Translations under genes and position numbers: made by a program
Notes under the pieces: model-generated
The model's input: only the letters and a program-made list of their open reading frames with translations
Databases searched by the model: none
What the model was told of the DNA's origin: nothing
Shown here: positions 1-11,849 of the stretch, piece by piece
How positions within the stretch are numbered: position 1 is the first letter of the stretch
Layout of the letters: every line of letters starts with the position of its first letter
DNA from: Gnetum montanum
Lineage: Eukaryota > Streptophyta > Gnetopsida > Gnetales > Gnetaceae
Reading direction: 5' to 3'
Assembly (NCBI GenBank): GCA_015680685.1
Contig: MNCI01017476.1
Span: 1,165,695-1,229,694 of the forward strand
DNA length: 64,000 nucleotides

Positions 1-1383
1 AGGATATTAAACATCAACACCCTGGAATTAAAATAGAAAATTAAGAAGAAGAAGAAAATACATCTGGATCCTCCAAAATAGAAATACCTTCAAATCTAGA
101 TGATGATACATCTTCGAATGATCCAAACGAGACTATCACCAATGTCAAATGTGCTACCACATAATTAGTTAAATCAGTAATAGTGATAGATGGAAAACCA
201 GTGGTGTATAACTAAGGAATTGTGTAGTCCATCTCCAGAATGTGTGGCCATACGGTTAGTCGTGGAGGAGATGCTCCATCTTGGTTCATGAAATAATAAG
301 TGTTTTTCATCTTTTTTTGTTTTATAATTTTTTATCATTTTATTATTTCTTATAAAATTTTCTTATTATTCATATGTTTTCCATTTCTTAATATTTTTCA
401 TTTTCTTATATTTTTCTCTTTTCTTAAGTCATTCTCTTTATGTTTTGTGAATTTATTTTATGTTTTTGTTAATAATATTGCCAGGTCATCATGCAGAAGT
501 CAACGCTATGTGTTGGTTTGTGCTATACTATCAAGATGACTGGGTAAGTAATTATGTAAAGCAGTGAGACCACTGCATCCATCCCTCCAATTCTCTAAAT
601 AAAAGTTCTTTCTTATGGAAAAAGTTTGGTTCTTCTTTCATGAAACTAAAATTAATCAATGATCATTGTACCTTGAAGAGAGATGAAATGACCAAGCAGG
701 AATGGCAAAGGGTGTGACCTTCAAGGGACTTATTAGATTTTGTTTTTGTCTTCCTTTGTGTGGTTTATTACTTCTCTTGGAACATATCATCACTCCTCCA
801 TTAACTAATAAAAAGGAAGCTTTTTCTTTTCATGGTGTGGTTTCCATTTCAAAAAAAAGGAAAAAAATCAAAATAATAATAATAATAACAATAATGGAAA
901 TTCAAAGCACACCCCTTAGACACAATAATGGGCTACAAGCACTAGTTATGGGGCTAGAAAGATATGTTATCAATGCCTGAAGGTGCCCCTGTAACTAAGG
1001 CCCTTCCTTCATTCTTCTCTTTTTTGAGTGATGATTATTCTTTGAGGTGTTTGTGGACTCATGGTGGTCAATAGGAAGAAACAAATCAATGTGAGGTTAC
1101 TGTTCATGGTATGGACTTGATCTGAACTTGAATGAATAGGTATGTTGATCATTTTAATCACTTTTTTCACAAGAACTTATTGTGGACATGGTCAAGTACC
1201 TTACATCCCTATCTCTGCAATCCCTTCTCATCCCATTATTCACCTCACTGCTGCATGCAATAATGAGTCTTTTGGTTTTGTGTAGTATATTACAACATCT
1301 CAACCATAGCAACTATGTGTTGTTGGAATGAAGGCATGATCTACATTTAACTTCTTGGATGTTCATGAACATCTATAGAAGTG

Positions 1384-1439
1384 GTTATGCAAGGGCATTA
1401 TGGCAGAAGCCTACTTTGGAAAGGATCCACTTGCATAAC
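1384..1439 (+). other. Conserved hairpin, copy in element D
   Basis: The left arm GTTATGCAAG (1384-1393) pairs perfectly with CTTGCATAAC (1430-1439) around a 36-base loop that begins GGCATTAT. The same structure with different stem bases is found at 14680-14736, 20170-20226 and, on the minus strand, 32694-32750. It lies between the T-rich post-pol region and the extra-ORF remnant. Its role is unknown; a cis-acting RNA signal is the inference. Confidence 0.7.
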
Positions 1440-2422
1440 TTTTGTTGATCATGGCTTTGAACTAATCTTCACATCTTCTAGAACATCAATAATAGTTTCT
1501 CTAAATTTATGCATAATTTTGGAAGTACTTCTCATCACTTTTAATTACCTTTTTACTTTTTCTAATTTTCTATTGAAATATCCTTCAAGTTCAATATTTC
1601 TTGATCATCTTCTAAATCAGACCTTTGGTTTTAATTATTCAACAACTTATGTGCATCCAAAGTTATGCTTATTAGTCATGGGGGCTAGGGATGTCCACTT
1701 TGAAATTTTGAAATTTTTCTAACATCCTATTTTCAAACATCATGGTAACTAATAGTAATTGATCAAAATAATGTGCATAGCTTGATGATTTTAGTTACCT
1801 CATAGCCTTGGGCATAGCATGTTGTCATCACCTTATGCTTAAATGAAAACTTAGGGATCAAAAAAGGGTTAATTATTAAGTAAAATTTATCAAAACTAAT
1901 GTTGATCCTTTGGTGACTACAAGTGATGCTAAAGAAACACCTAAGGAAGAAGGTCTTTTTCCAGGCACAAAAACAAATCTAAGAGGAGAACAACAAAGAA
2001 TATGCCCATGAAAAAATTGTAGCACATATAAGATAGATGCTCAAGCACCACAAATTTGCTAGATCCATGGGATGATGAGAAAAAATTTCATTCAATCCTT
2101 CAAGAATGTTCCACATAACCAAAGAAGCATCAACATAACAATCTATGTTGGAAGTCTGCCACCGCTAGCGGTAATAAGAAGAATAATCTTCTACAGATCC
2201 TTGAAGACCTCTACAAATTTTGTAATCTTTAATGTTTGTCTAGTCTTTTTTTCACTTTGTCATTTTGTATACATCAACTACAATAAAATTTTGTAATGTA
2301 GCACTCAGTTTCATTATGTCTATTTTGTCTTGTTTTATTATGTCAAAATTCAATCAATAATCCCATACCTTCCCAATTTTGTAAAGAACACAAAGCTGAG
2401 TTTTTATTTAGTCATGGGAGTA

Positions 2423-3284
2423 TGATGAGGTACAGTTTGTTGTGTTGAGTAAGCCCTATCAACATGGCCTCATCAATGTAGTCTATTGTGTTAATGCAAT
2501 TGCGTTAATGCAATGTCTATTTTCCTCTATAAATACATGCTTACACCCATGTTTATACAATTCTTTTGTCAATAGAGTAGTCGAACTCTTGTAGTTTTAT
2601 TCTATAATCTTAGAGAATAGTCAATGAGTGCCCATAGTGTGGATCTGAGTTATTCGTATGATGTCTCATTCAAGTGGCAAGGTACCTGGACACATTCCAT
2701 GAATGGCGATAACTTCAAGATTGATTCTTATACATTGCAGCACTTTGACTTTGATTAAATTTACTTTTAATGCAATGTATATTCCATGTACTTGTTAACA
2801 TTTACATTTCCATGCATGTTAATGAATTGGCAAAATGAGCACAACCAATTTTGATTGTAAACACATATTCGCTTTATAATCCTAACAGCGTTATTACTTG
2901 GTTTGCCTAGTAGCATAGCACTTGGTAATCCCAATAGTGGATATGTGGTTTTAGGAGGTGTATAGCAAGCTGGGAATGGACACTCATCGCTCGTAGGCTA
3001 GTTTATACTTTACTTTCTATTGTTAATTAGTTTAAATAATTGATTTCTTTATTATCATTAGGTGTAGCATAAGGTCGCAACAACATCAAGAATCATATGC
3101 CTCACTTTGGACTAAACCATACGTGACAAAACTACCACTAGTCCAAGTGGAAAGACAATGAACTACGATCAAGGCATAATGATCTAGATGCCACAACTAG
3201 TCCCATCCATGGAATTTGACTGGATTGTGCATGAACACTTGTGATTCATATGGTTGGACGTAGGGGGTACCTCACTGCTCATCA
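2423..3284 (+). repeat. 3' LTR of element D
   Basis: 862 bp, starting TGATGAGG and ending GCTCATCA. A TATA box (TATAAATA) is at 2528-2535. The end carries the clan's conserved block 'ggttggacgtagggggtac'. No primer-binding site follows and B gag resumes at once, so this is the downstream LTR of D. It belongs to the GATATC-poor LTR type, like those of B and F. Confidence 0.82.
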
Positions 3285-4345
3285 GTAGGAATCCCTCTCT
3301 ACATAAAAAGGAGAATAATCTTTATGAGCTAGATGAGGAAGCACCATTAGAGAATGTGGTAAAAAATTCATGCTAATTCAATAATCAATCACTAAAATTT
3401 TATCTAAGGTTAATAAAATGTAGGAATTAATTTATGATAAATTTCAAATAGCATTGAAAATCACATAGGAAAAAGCAAAGCAACATAGATTCAGAGATAA
3501 AAGGAAGAATGAAGATGCAAGGAAGGACTACTACTAGCAAAAAGAAAAAGCAAATACAATGGAGAAGGTTGTAGACTCTAATTCATATAATCAATAATGT
3601 GATGTGTACTAATATGAGTATCCCAAGGGATGTTATCATATTCTAACACAACTTTAGGAGTTTTGGATTTATGTCTTAAATCCAAAATTCACCAAGAGGC
3701 AAGTACCCAAAAGGTTATCTTATCCTGAAAAAAATTGCAAGCAGCCTTATCATTAACAATAGTACTATCTAAGTAGGGCTCCACATCAACCTTAGGAATA
3801 TTATTAGTAATGGTAAAAACCCACAATAAGGGGCAATGTCACCAGTAAAATAGTAGTACCTATGCAAGCAATCTAGTTCTTACAGATATTACATCTAATA
3901 GCCTGTATCCCCAAGTGAATTCACAACTTATGTCTCCACTCATTATTACTATCATTTTGAATATCACATACCTATGACTCCATGGGCTAAATTTCCTTCA
4001 CATGCTCCTCATGCTTACTAGCACTCTCAACTATATGTTCGTAACCCATTATCTCTTGGTCAACTCATGCAAGGTGAAATATCTACAAAACTACAACAAT
4101 GGAATGTCACAAGAGCTATAAACATGTGGGTGGATGCAAACTCAAGTGGTTCCAAGCATAAAACTTAAAAATGTTCATTCTTTAGACTTACCAATCCACC
4201 TAAAGCTACACAGGCATCCCTGGCTATAAGCCTCATACAAATAACCTTCCAAATGCAATTCAAGCAACCTTCGAACTAAAGATCCTGCAATGTACAAACT
4301 CTCATGTTAATCCATGTAGTTATTAATTAGATTAAGGTAGGAAAC
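3285..4345 (+). pseudogene. gag C-terminal remnant of element B
   Basis: Reading from 3285 aligns by eye with the gag of G near 61773-61870 (a DPSL..KK stretch, then an E/D-rich patch, then a VN-K segment) and with F near 52100-52330. Downstream (3877-4300) is a Pro/Tyr/His-rich tail, like the ends of the F and G gags. The segment ends at 'gattaaggtagg' (about 4330), which marks the gag-protease junction in F and G. Many stops and frameshifts; not functional. The N-terminal part is cut off by the insertion of D. Confidence 0.65.
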
Positions 4346-6704
4346 TTTCAGACCTAAAATTTTACACTTACATAAACCAACTTAGGTCATATATAACTTA
4401 TAACTTGGGCATGTAACATCATAATGCTTATAACCAAAAGAAAATAATCACCATAAGCATTATAAATCTTAATTAAAATGCATGGTAAGACAATAACACA
4501 TTAGATTAATTTAAGAAAAAATCCCATTTTCCATAAACCATTACTAAATCTCATAAGATAACATATTCATAATCTCAAAATAGAGTTGATACAATCCAAC
4601 ATTACACAAGCTCAAATACATCATGACAACATATCAAAATCTGAAAGCATAAAGAAAATCTCAAAATATCTAGCTTCATTACCATCAATCATCTAGCTTC
4701 TACCACTTAAATCTATATCCACACATGCAAGAGGGGTTAGAAACCTTATAATAGAGCTAACCACCATGGTGTACCTGCAATAAGCTAATAGACATGGCAC
4801 ATCCTAAACAAGAAGTTATCTCAAAATCCATGAGATTAGATACCAAAAATCCACCCTCAAATCATGATATACATAAAATTTTAAGAGATAGCTAAACCAA
4901 AAATGTAGTAGAATCAATCATCTATAAGGACTCTTGGTCTATAAAGGTCTTACCTATCTTGAATGTTAGTGATCCTTCTCAAGGACTAGTTGACTAACCT
5001 CAGCTCTCTTGGATGAACCAAACTTAGAAACAAACTCATATGGATTATTCACACTTTAATTTTGCATCATGAAAATCAACCACATGACATTTACAAGTAA
5101 CATGAGTAGACACTATTAGCTAGACAATTTCCCCACAATGCTTACCCAATGTTACAACCTAAGTGCAAGCAGAGGTAGCATGGGTCAAGCAAGGATACCA
5201 ACCTTATCCTCCACAATGTCTACTCATTGATGCTTGGATTTAGTCATCTAGGGTATGATCATAAGCAATTTGGGTCAAGTTATAAAGGCCAATCTAGACT
5301 CCCCACAATGCTTATCCATTGATTCAATTGAGATTTATCATCAAGAGATCAAAAAAGGATATTGAAGATCAAATATGCTTCATAGATCATGAGTGCCACA
5401 TGAGACAAATAACATAAATAGCCTTCATAAGATGACAATAAAAATGGTGGGTTGTACCTAGTTCCTAGTGTTTTTTGATGTGTTTTAAGAACTTTTTTGA
5501 GCATGGAATGGAGCTTTAGACTTTGGTTTTAGTGGGTTTTCTAACATGCCTGCTAGATGAAACATCTTTGATTCTAGTGAGACATCTCAAGGGACTGGAA
5601 GATGTTTTGGGGAAAAGATGTAACAACTCAACCAGTGGAAAGATGTCTTGGCTTGAGCTCAAACATATTTAGTAAGATATCTCAAGGTTGAGGATATGCC
5701 TCAGTAAAGTCAGCTTGAAAAAAGGAAGATATCTCAAGTATAATGGATATGTCTTCTTGGAACTTCCATCATATGGAAGGGACATCTAGTAGAGGTCTAG
5801 GACATCTCATTTAATGGAAAACTTTGAAAATATCAAAAAAAACTCTAAAATGAAAGAAATAAGTAAGAAGTCCATAGGAATAGGAATCAACATCTCAAAA
5901 ATAAGAATCAAACTAGAGCAAAAGCAAACCAAGATTGATATGGAACTCAAATTGATAAATACCATGTTGAACCATGAAACTATTCAAAGATGTAAAGCCT
6001 AGGGCCAGTTACTCTACCTCAACAGACCAAGTTGCAACAATATTGGACTATAACACATGAAGTTGAATGCTAAGGAATTCAATCACCACAAGGAAGGAAG
6101 AAACAACCAATGAGATAAAGAAATCAATGCTAGAGAGATAGAAGCTCACAATTCAATACAATATTACAAACTTGATCTAATATAGCAACCATGGGTTTAT
6201 AATGAGTTATCTCCAAAATCACATTCATGATCAATAGAAAAATTCTACAAGAGTTTAATAAGTTATATAGAATCTCTAGGTCACATAGGAAAAGAAAATA
6301 GGAGCAAAGCTTTATGCAAGTTATCAAATGTATGGTATATGATATTTTTTTCAAAACTCCTTGTTCTAGTTCATATCATGTGCCACCTTCCACTAACCTA
6401 TTCTTAGCAAGAAACACCAAGAAGTTAATAGCATCCAAATCCAAAAGCTTAGTAACACAATATTCACAAAGATGCTAATAGATACCACAACAAGAATTTA
6501 AAAGAGGAATATTTCAAAATGGAAAGATCATAAAAAATATAAGGTAAGTTTAAAAAAGATAATTAAAATATTTCACACTATAATAAATCAAATTCATTAA
6601 TGTTTTCAAGGTGGTGAGATAAAATCCTCCACAAAACTTAAATCAACAAACATTAGCAAAAGATAAAGATAAAATAAGAGTTTAAAAATATGGGTCATTA
6701 CAGA
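4346..6704. mobile_element. 2.3 kb unclassified insertion in element B protease
   Basis: B's protease sequence stops near 4345 ('ggaaactttc') and resumes near 6702 ('gaaacctttc') with exactly the part that follows in G and F. The repeated GAAAC(C)TTTC suggests a target duplication of about 9-10 bp. The two ends are weakly inverted over about 20 bp (GACC...TTTTA on the left, the same pattern on the minus strand at the right). No transposase or long ORF is visible; the interior is AT-rich, with repeated 'gatatctcaag'-like phrases at 5580-5740. A non-autonomous DNA transposon is possible; an old LTR fragment is the alternative. Confidence 0.5.
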
Positions 6705-7215
6705 AACCTTTCCAAGAAAAGAACCAATCCAAGAAGTTCCTTGGTTTACCTACATATTATAGGAAATTCTCCTTGTAAGACCATCTTGGATTCAAGTTGA
6801 AGTTAACTTAATATCATAAGAAATATACAAAGCCTAGAACTTACCTTTTCTAAAGAAATATAATATTAGGTTAAAGCATTTTTATTAGTCTATCACTATT
6901 CCTTTAAAATTGGTGGAAGATATTATGACCACCATCAGTCGATGGTCATACCCTATTGATTTTCTAGTGATTCATGTTGACAACTACAAAAGACAATTTC
7001 TAATCATCATGGGAAGGCTTTGGCCAAGCATAATTAAAGCCAAGCTTATGATTAAAGATATGTTTTTGAAAATGTCTAAGAAGAATGAACACAGAGTTGT
7101 GGAGAAGAAGCATGTTTCAAGCATCACATACAATGACACACAATGTAACTACATGTACAAAATTTGGGCAATCAAATATAAAACTATCACAACATGCAGA
7201 TCATGTGAATAATTA
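6705..7215 (+). pseudogene. Protease-region remnant of element B
   Basis: The reading carries the retropepsin-region signature seen in Athila-type elements: a degenerate D-[LF]-x-x-[GK]-V-N-L-I-S-like segment (about 6790-6820), then from 6910 W-S-Y-P-[IV]-D-F-L-V-I-[HE]-V and a degenerate I-I-M-G-R-[AL]-W block near 7000. The same segment is intact in sequence order at 53404 (F) and 63047 (G). Frameshifts separate the parts, and the catalytic D-x-G is not recoverable in one frame. Positions 7216-7690 are the degraded PR-RT linker, alignable only in patches with 53650-54060. Confidence 0.65.
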
Positions 7216-7689
7216 GTCAGTAGGAAGAAGTGTCTATATGAAGTAGCCACAAAATAAAAATATATCCAATAATTGATTATCGATGAAATGGGTAGTTCTA
7301 CTATGTGCATGAAACCTCAAGAAGCCCTCACAAGTGCCTACATCAATAAACTGGATGAAATGAAGCAACTTAAGCATCATTGTATTATCTATAGCTTCAA
7401 TATTTTTTATTTAATAGACATTTCAAATCATACTAGATTCATCATTAATTACAATTGATTTATCAAGGGTTAGAGAGAGAATAAATAGATCTACAATTAA
7501 TGGCTAGTTGAGATGTAGGGAATAACTTAGACATTAACTTTCTCATATAGAAAAATACCAAGAAGTAGAAATGAACAAGGAGAGTTGGAAATTATTTAGA
7601 TAATTAAACTAGAGCCCATTAAAGTTCAAACATTATTAAGGTTTCTTGAATATATATTCTTAAAGAATGGTAAACCAATAATTGTGAAT

Positions 7690-8338
7690 GTTCAACTCAT
7701 AGAGGAACAAAAATAGAAGTTACTAGTAGTTGTAAAAAATGGCCAACAATCTTTGCCTAGTTATATGATGAAGTTACTAGTAGTGTATGATAGATGATTT
7801 ATATTAATTTGAAACTATTAAATATGACAAACTTTAAAGATCATTTTCCATTAACATTTGTAGACTAGGTGTTAGATGCTATGACAAGCCATAAGTATTA
7901 TAGCTTCCTAAATCGCTACAATGACTATAATCAAATTTAAATAGCCTTAGAAGATTGGGCCAAAACTATATTTACAAGTTAATGGGGAACTTTTACCAAA
8001 ACAAACAATGTCTAGTATCCTATGTAATGCTCTAACATTCCAACTCCTTATCCATAGTATCTTCCTATAGCAAATTGATAATGATATACAAGTCTTTATG
8101 GATGAATTTTCCACCTATGGTTCTAATTTTAAGCAAATAATGAAGTGGTTCATAGAAGCTAATCTTAAACTCAACTAGCAAAATAGCCAAATAATGGTTT
8201 CATAAGGCATTACTCTCGGACATCAAATATCAATATAGAAATAAAGAAAAATGAAAAAAGATAAAAATGATTTAAGAAATAACATAGAAACTACAAATCA
8301 TAAAGGATGTCAAATCATTCCTTGAACACATAGGCTAC
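7690..8338 (+). pseudogene. Reverse transcriptase remnant of element B
   Basis: Fragments of a Ty3/gypsy RT can be read: a K-DHFPL-like segment near 7830, 'SxYSFLxxYNDYNQI' near 7900, an LCNA-TFQ block near 8015-8035, and the catalytic-box equivalent V-F-M-D-E-F-S-T-Y-G near 8090-8120, where the second catalytic Asp is replaced by Glu. In element F the same place reads V-F-T-D-D-F-S-T-Y-G. Stops and frameshifts throughout. A SINE inserted at 8339 interrupts the RT-to-RNase H connection. Confidence 0.7.
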
Positions 8339-8355
8339 TATAGAATATTCATAGA

Positions 8356-8527
8356 GAAAAAAAGATGATCACCCAAAGCCTTAATACTCATTCCAACAAG
8401 GCAAGGTCATAGGATAGTGGTAGATGAGCAAAAGCCTAATCTCTTTTGAGTGGCTATGCTGAGACTCGAACTTAGGTCTTGTGACTTAAAAAATAACCAC
8501 CTTACCATCACTCCAAATGGTGGTTCA
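8356..8527 (-). mobile_element. tRNA-derived SINE in element B
   Basis: The segment is flanked by a near-direct repeat, 'tatagaatattcataga' (8339-8355) and 'tataagatattcataga' (8528-8544), a typical long SINE target duplication. Read on the minus strand it begins near 8520 with a Pol III A-box-like TGGTAAGGTGG and has a B-box-like AGTTCGAGTCTC 40-45 bases later, and it ends in a T-rich tail. No protein is encoded. The family name is not known to me. Confidence 0.65.
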
Positions 8528-8544
8528 TATAAGATATTCATAGA

Positions 8545-9060
8545 AATATTTTTCAAAATTTCTAAACCACTAGTGAAAGTAACAAAAAAGAATGCATCAT
8601 TTGAGTAAACTAAGGAATATGATCATGCATTTAAGCTCTTAAAACAAAATCTTAAGGTAAACTTGATTCTACAATCTTCTAATTAGTGAAAATCATTCCA
8701 TATCATGATAGATGCATCTAACTTTGTCTTAGGAGTTGTGATTACACAAATTAATGACAAAAAATGTCATTATTACATTCATTATGAAAGAAAAAGTATT
8801 ATAGGTGCATAACTAAACTACACTCCTATCAAAAAGGAATACATCACCATGATATATTCCTTAGAAAAATTCAAGCATCATGTGCTTTAATACTATTCTT
8901 CATGCACACTAATCATAGTATGATCAAATTCCTAATGAATAAGCTAATGGTTAGCCCTCATATCATACAATGGCTAGCCATTTTGTAGAGTTCAACATTA
9001 CAAAGATTAATGGAAAGGGGATTAAGAATGTTGTAGCTAATCACTTATCTCAACTATGAT
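8545..9060 (+). pseudogene. RNase H remnant of element B
   Basis: The reading shows F-H-I-M-I-D-A-S-[ND]-[FY] near 8695-8725, containing the first catalytic Asp of retroelement RNase H, then a K-E-Y-[IM]-T-x-[IV]-Y-[ST]-L-E-K-F-[KR]-H segment near 8835-8880. The equivalent in F is at 55030-55400. Several stops; non-functional. Confidence 0.7.
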
Positions 9061-9149
9061 GCAACAACAAGATCAATAAAGAGCCACTTTCTAACTCATT
9101 TTTTGATAATATATTATTATGAAAGTAACAATGGTAATAACTAATGGAG

Positions 9150-10330
9150 TTCAGCTATGGTATGCTAATTACCTTACCTATTTGCTTAAACAATAAATCC
9201 CTACTGAATGGAATAAATGTAGGAAATAACAATTCTTACACCAAGTCAAATATTGCAAATGGCTTGGTGCAATGGTATGTGCCAAAGATTGATTAGTTAA
9301 GATTTCTATAAAACACTCATGAAGGACCTTGTCAAGGCCACTATGCAAGGAGGAGAATAGCCATAAAATCCTTATGTGATGATACTTTTGACCAACCGTC
9401 TTTAGGGATTTCGATCTATTTGTCAATTCCTATAAAGGATGCCAACATGATGATGGGATGACTTTAGGCTTGAGGGTCCTCAACAATGGATCTAATAATT
9501 GGAGCCCTTTAACTTATGGGGAATTAATTTCATAGGTTCCATCATACCCATGTCTAATGAAAAGTCCTAAATCATCATTGTTATAGACTATTATGTAAAA
9601 TGAGTAAAGGCCACAATAATAATAAATTATACCATAGCAATAATAGCAAGGTTTTTTCTACAAATGATGATAAATAGGTTTAGTATGCTAATGAAACTTA
9701 TTTCTAATAATGGTACTCATTTTACAAGTGCTACTTTAAAAAACGTTATGAGATGCTTGGAAGAAAAATATAAATTTACCACACCATACCACCCCCAAGC
9801 TAATAATCAAGTTCATGTAACTAACAAGGAGATCACATTAATCCTCATGATGAGGATTAGTTGATAGAGAAGAGATTGAAGCATAAAACTCAATGATGTC
9901 TAATGGGCCTATCACTCCACTTAGAAACTTTTTATAGTCTACTTTCCTTATGAACTAGTGTATGGTAAACTACTGAAACTTCCTATTCAAACTAAGCTCC
10001 ATATACTAAACACAGCTTATGAGCTTTACCTCAACATTAGCCTCACATAGAAAGAATGACTCGTGAATCTTAATGTGCTAGATGACAATCAAAGAGTAAC
10101 ACGAATGAAATGCATAAGGCCTACATCAAACAATGACATAATGCTAGAATTAGGTGAGTAAAATTTCAACCAAGTGACAAGGTCCTTTACTAAAACCTCC
10201 CTCATGTACCTTAATGTACCAAATCCAAAACATTGTGAAAAGTATCTTACATCATAAATTCTACCTTCACATATGATGTCATGCATATATACCATCCTGA
10301 CTACCTAGATAAACTTATATTAGTCAACCT
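9150..10330 (+). pseudogene. Integrase remnant of element B
   Basis: The HHCC zinc-binding region is recognisable near 9310-9440 (H-E-G-x-C-Q-G-H, then C-Q-x-C-like). The core follows, with W-G-I-N-F-I-G-S near 9515-9540 (Asn where F has Asp in D-F-M-G) and a V-I-D-Y-Y-V-K segment near 9580. The third part, L-I-S-N-N-G-T-H-F, is near 9700, with D changed to N. The TPYHPQ-N-QV strand follows at 9780. Catalytic acidic residues are therefore partly lost, in addition to stops. The C-terminal part to about 10330 aligns with 56280-56700 of F. Confidence 0.75.
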
Positions 10331-10892
10331 GTAATAATTCAAATCATTCAAGTACTCTCGGGTATTCATACATTCCATAGGTACCTCCACCATGTTCCAA
10401 GCATGTTTCATTTTTTTATATCTCCATCTTTCAACCTATTTTTTAGGGAGATACCCACCCAGATTAACACCTTGTGAGGACTAAGTTTTCACCTTTTTAT
10501 TTTACAATGTTTTTTATCTTATTCATGTCTTATAATTTTTTTATTTTCTTATAGTCATTTTAAGTTTTATTTTTTATATTCTATTTTCTGTTTGAATCAT
10601 TCTATGAATTTTTTCAATAATAATTACTACTTTGTGTAGACACCAACTTTTTTATTTAGACTACGTCATATGCTATTAAGATATTGGGTAAATAAATGTG
10701 TATAGTAGTGAGACCACATCATTTACCCCTTCAAAGTCTATGAGAAGAGGTCCTTATCATAAACATAATGTTGTTCTTCTTACAAGAAATTAAAATTAAT
10801 CCATAATCATTATTCCTTGAAGAAAAGGAGATGGACCAAGAGGAAATAAAAAAGAATGTGATATTAAGGGAATTTGCTGATTCTTTGGACTT
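10331..10892 (+). other. Post-pol spacer of element B, up to the A insertion
   Basis: AT-rich spacer with the T-rich stretch typical of this clan (10430-10620), then 'tgagaccac' and 'aagaatgtgatattaaggg', which match A (about 14030) and D (about 705). It is cut at 10892, and the missing continuation is found at 19340. No ORF of note. Confidence 0.7.
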
Positions 10893-11708
10893 TGATGGGA
10901 TGCGATATCGAATGGGCTGCGATATCGCATCTTTCCCTGCGATATCGCGTACATGATATCGTAGTCTATCGCCAATTCTATAAATAAGCGGTGGCTCTCC
11001 TTTGTTTCATAACATAGAGTTAGACAGTAGTAAAACTCTGGCATTTTGATCCCTCCAAAGATAGATTATTTTCTAGTGTATGCCCACAGTGTGGTGAATG
11101 TAATTGTATGACATCCTTTATTCGAGTGTCACATACTTGGACATGCACATGACCGATAATAAAGATCGAGATTACTTCATCATTGCAGCATTCACTCTAT
11201 TTATTTATTTATTTAATCATTATTTACTGCTTTCCTAGTTAATACTCTCTCACCCTTAAACTCATGTTAAAACGCAGAATGAGTACGACTTGATTACGAG
11301 CATTTAAGTGTGACTACATGGTAACCCAATGGCGTACCTAGGATCTGCGCTTGGTAACCCTAGTGGTAGTCGTGCATGAGGTCCAAGATGTGTACGGATG
11401 ATCAAGGAACAGATGCTCATTGCACTTAGGCTAGATTAGATTCTCTTACCCTTTCCTCCTAGCTTAGTTAATATTACCTTCCATTGCCTTCAGGAGAAGC
11501 ATTAGATTAGGAACACATCATACACCTCACTCTGGACTAAACCATACGTGACAAAGCTAATACTCGTCCAGGTGGGAAGACAATGAACTACGACCTAAGG
11601 TTAACGATCTAGGTGACACAACTAGTCCATCTATGGAGTTCGATTGGATCACGCGTGAAAATTCTTGTATTCGTATGGTTAAGTGTAGGGGTATCTCACC
11701 ACTCATCA
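10893..11708 (+). repeat. 5' LTR of element A
   Basis: TGATGGGA...CACTCATCA. U3 holds four GATATC palindromes (10904, 10921, 10941, 10955), mostly inside GCGATATCGC. A TATA box TATAAATA is at 10979-10986 and a polyadenylation signal AATAAA at 11158-11163, so R should lie between them. A (TTTA)-type run is at 11200-11217. U5 ends with the clan's conserved 'gtgtaggggtatctc' block. Confidence 0.92.
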
Positions 11709-11709
11709 T

Positions 11710-11728
11710 TGGCGCCGTTGCCAGGGAC
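11710..11728 (+). other. Primer-binding site (tRNA-Asp type), element A
   Basis: TGGCGCCGTTGCCAGGGAC starts one base after the LTR end. It matches the complement of the 3' end of plant tRNA-Asp with one visible mismatch. This primer type is the one known for Athila-type elements. Confidence 0.88.
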
Positions 11729-11849
11729 GGTGCTAGTTATCTAGATTAGTTATATCATATAAGGTCACTGTAAAGGACTTAACGATATATCTTTTAGAAA
11801 GGAATAATTATTAAAAGTCACATATAAATTCACACACAACTTCACAACC

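Larger units (their letters stand above)
1..3284 (+). mobile_element. Element D, 3' part of an Athila-like Ty3/gypsy retrotransposon
   Basis: The left window edge falls inside this element. It ends with a 3' LTR at 2423-3284 preceded by a polypurine-like GGGAGTA. Its internal part (about 240-2420) matches, by eye, the spacer between pol and the extra ORF in the related elements: a T-rich stretch near 300-470, the 'catggtgtggtt' block near 831, and the conserved hairpin at 1384-1439. A weak remnant of the extra ORF lies around 1860-2300. D is inserted in the gag of element B: the sequence from 3285 onward reads as B gag. The target duplication should be GTAGG (3285-3289), but the other copy is outside the window. 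No intact ORF is present. Positions 1-240 are not recognised. Confidence 0.75.
3285..10892 (+). mobile_element. Element B, left half (decayed autonomous Athila-like Ty3/gypsy)
   Basis: This runs from mid-gag through protease, RT, RNase H and integrase into the post-pol spacer, where element A is inserted at 10892/10893. The order PR-RT-RH-IN is that of Ty3/gypsy. The element continues at 19340 with its extra ORF and 3' LTR. Every domain is broken by stops and frameshifts. Its 5' LTR and gag start lie to the left of the window, beyond nested element D. Without the nested insertions B would have exceeded 12 kb. It is the oldest layer here: it hosts D, A, a 2.3 kb insertion and at least one SINE. 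Confidence 0.82.

Noticed and set aside
300-539. Phe-rich small frame in the T-rich stretch of element D (and similar ones at 56812 and 63525)
   Set aside because: These are T-rich post-pol spacer sequences present in all clan members, not conserved as proteins.
8356-8527. A functional tRNA gene
   Set aside because: Pol III boxes are imperfect, no cloverleaf can be drawn, and the long direct repeats show a SINE insertion.
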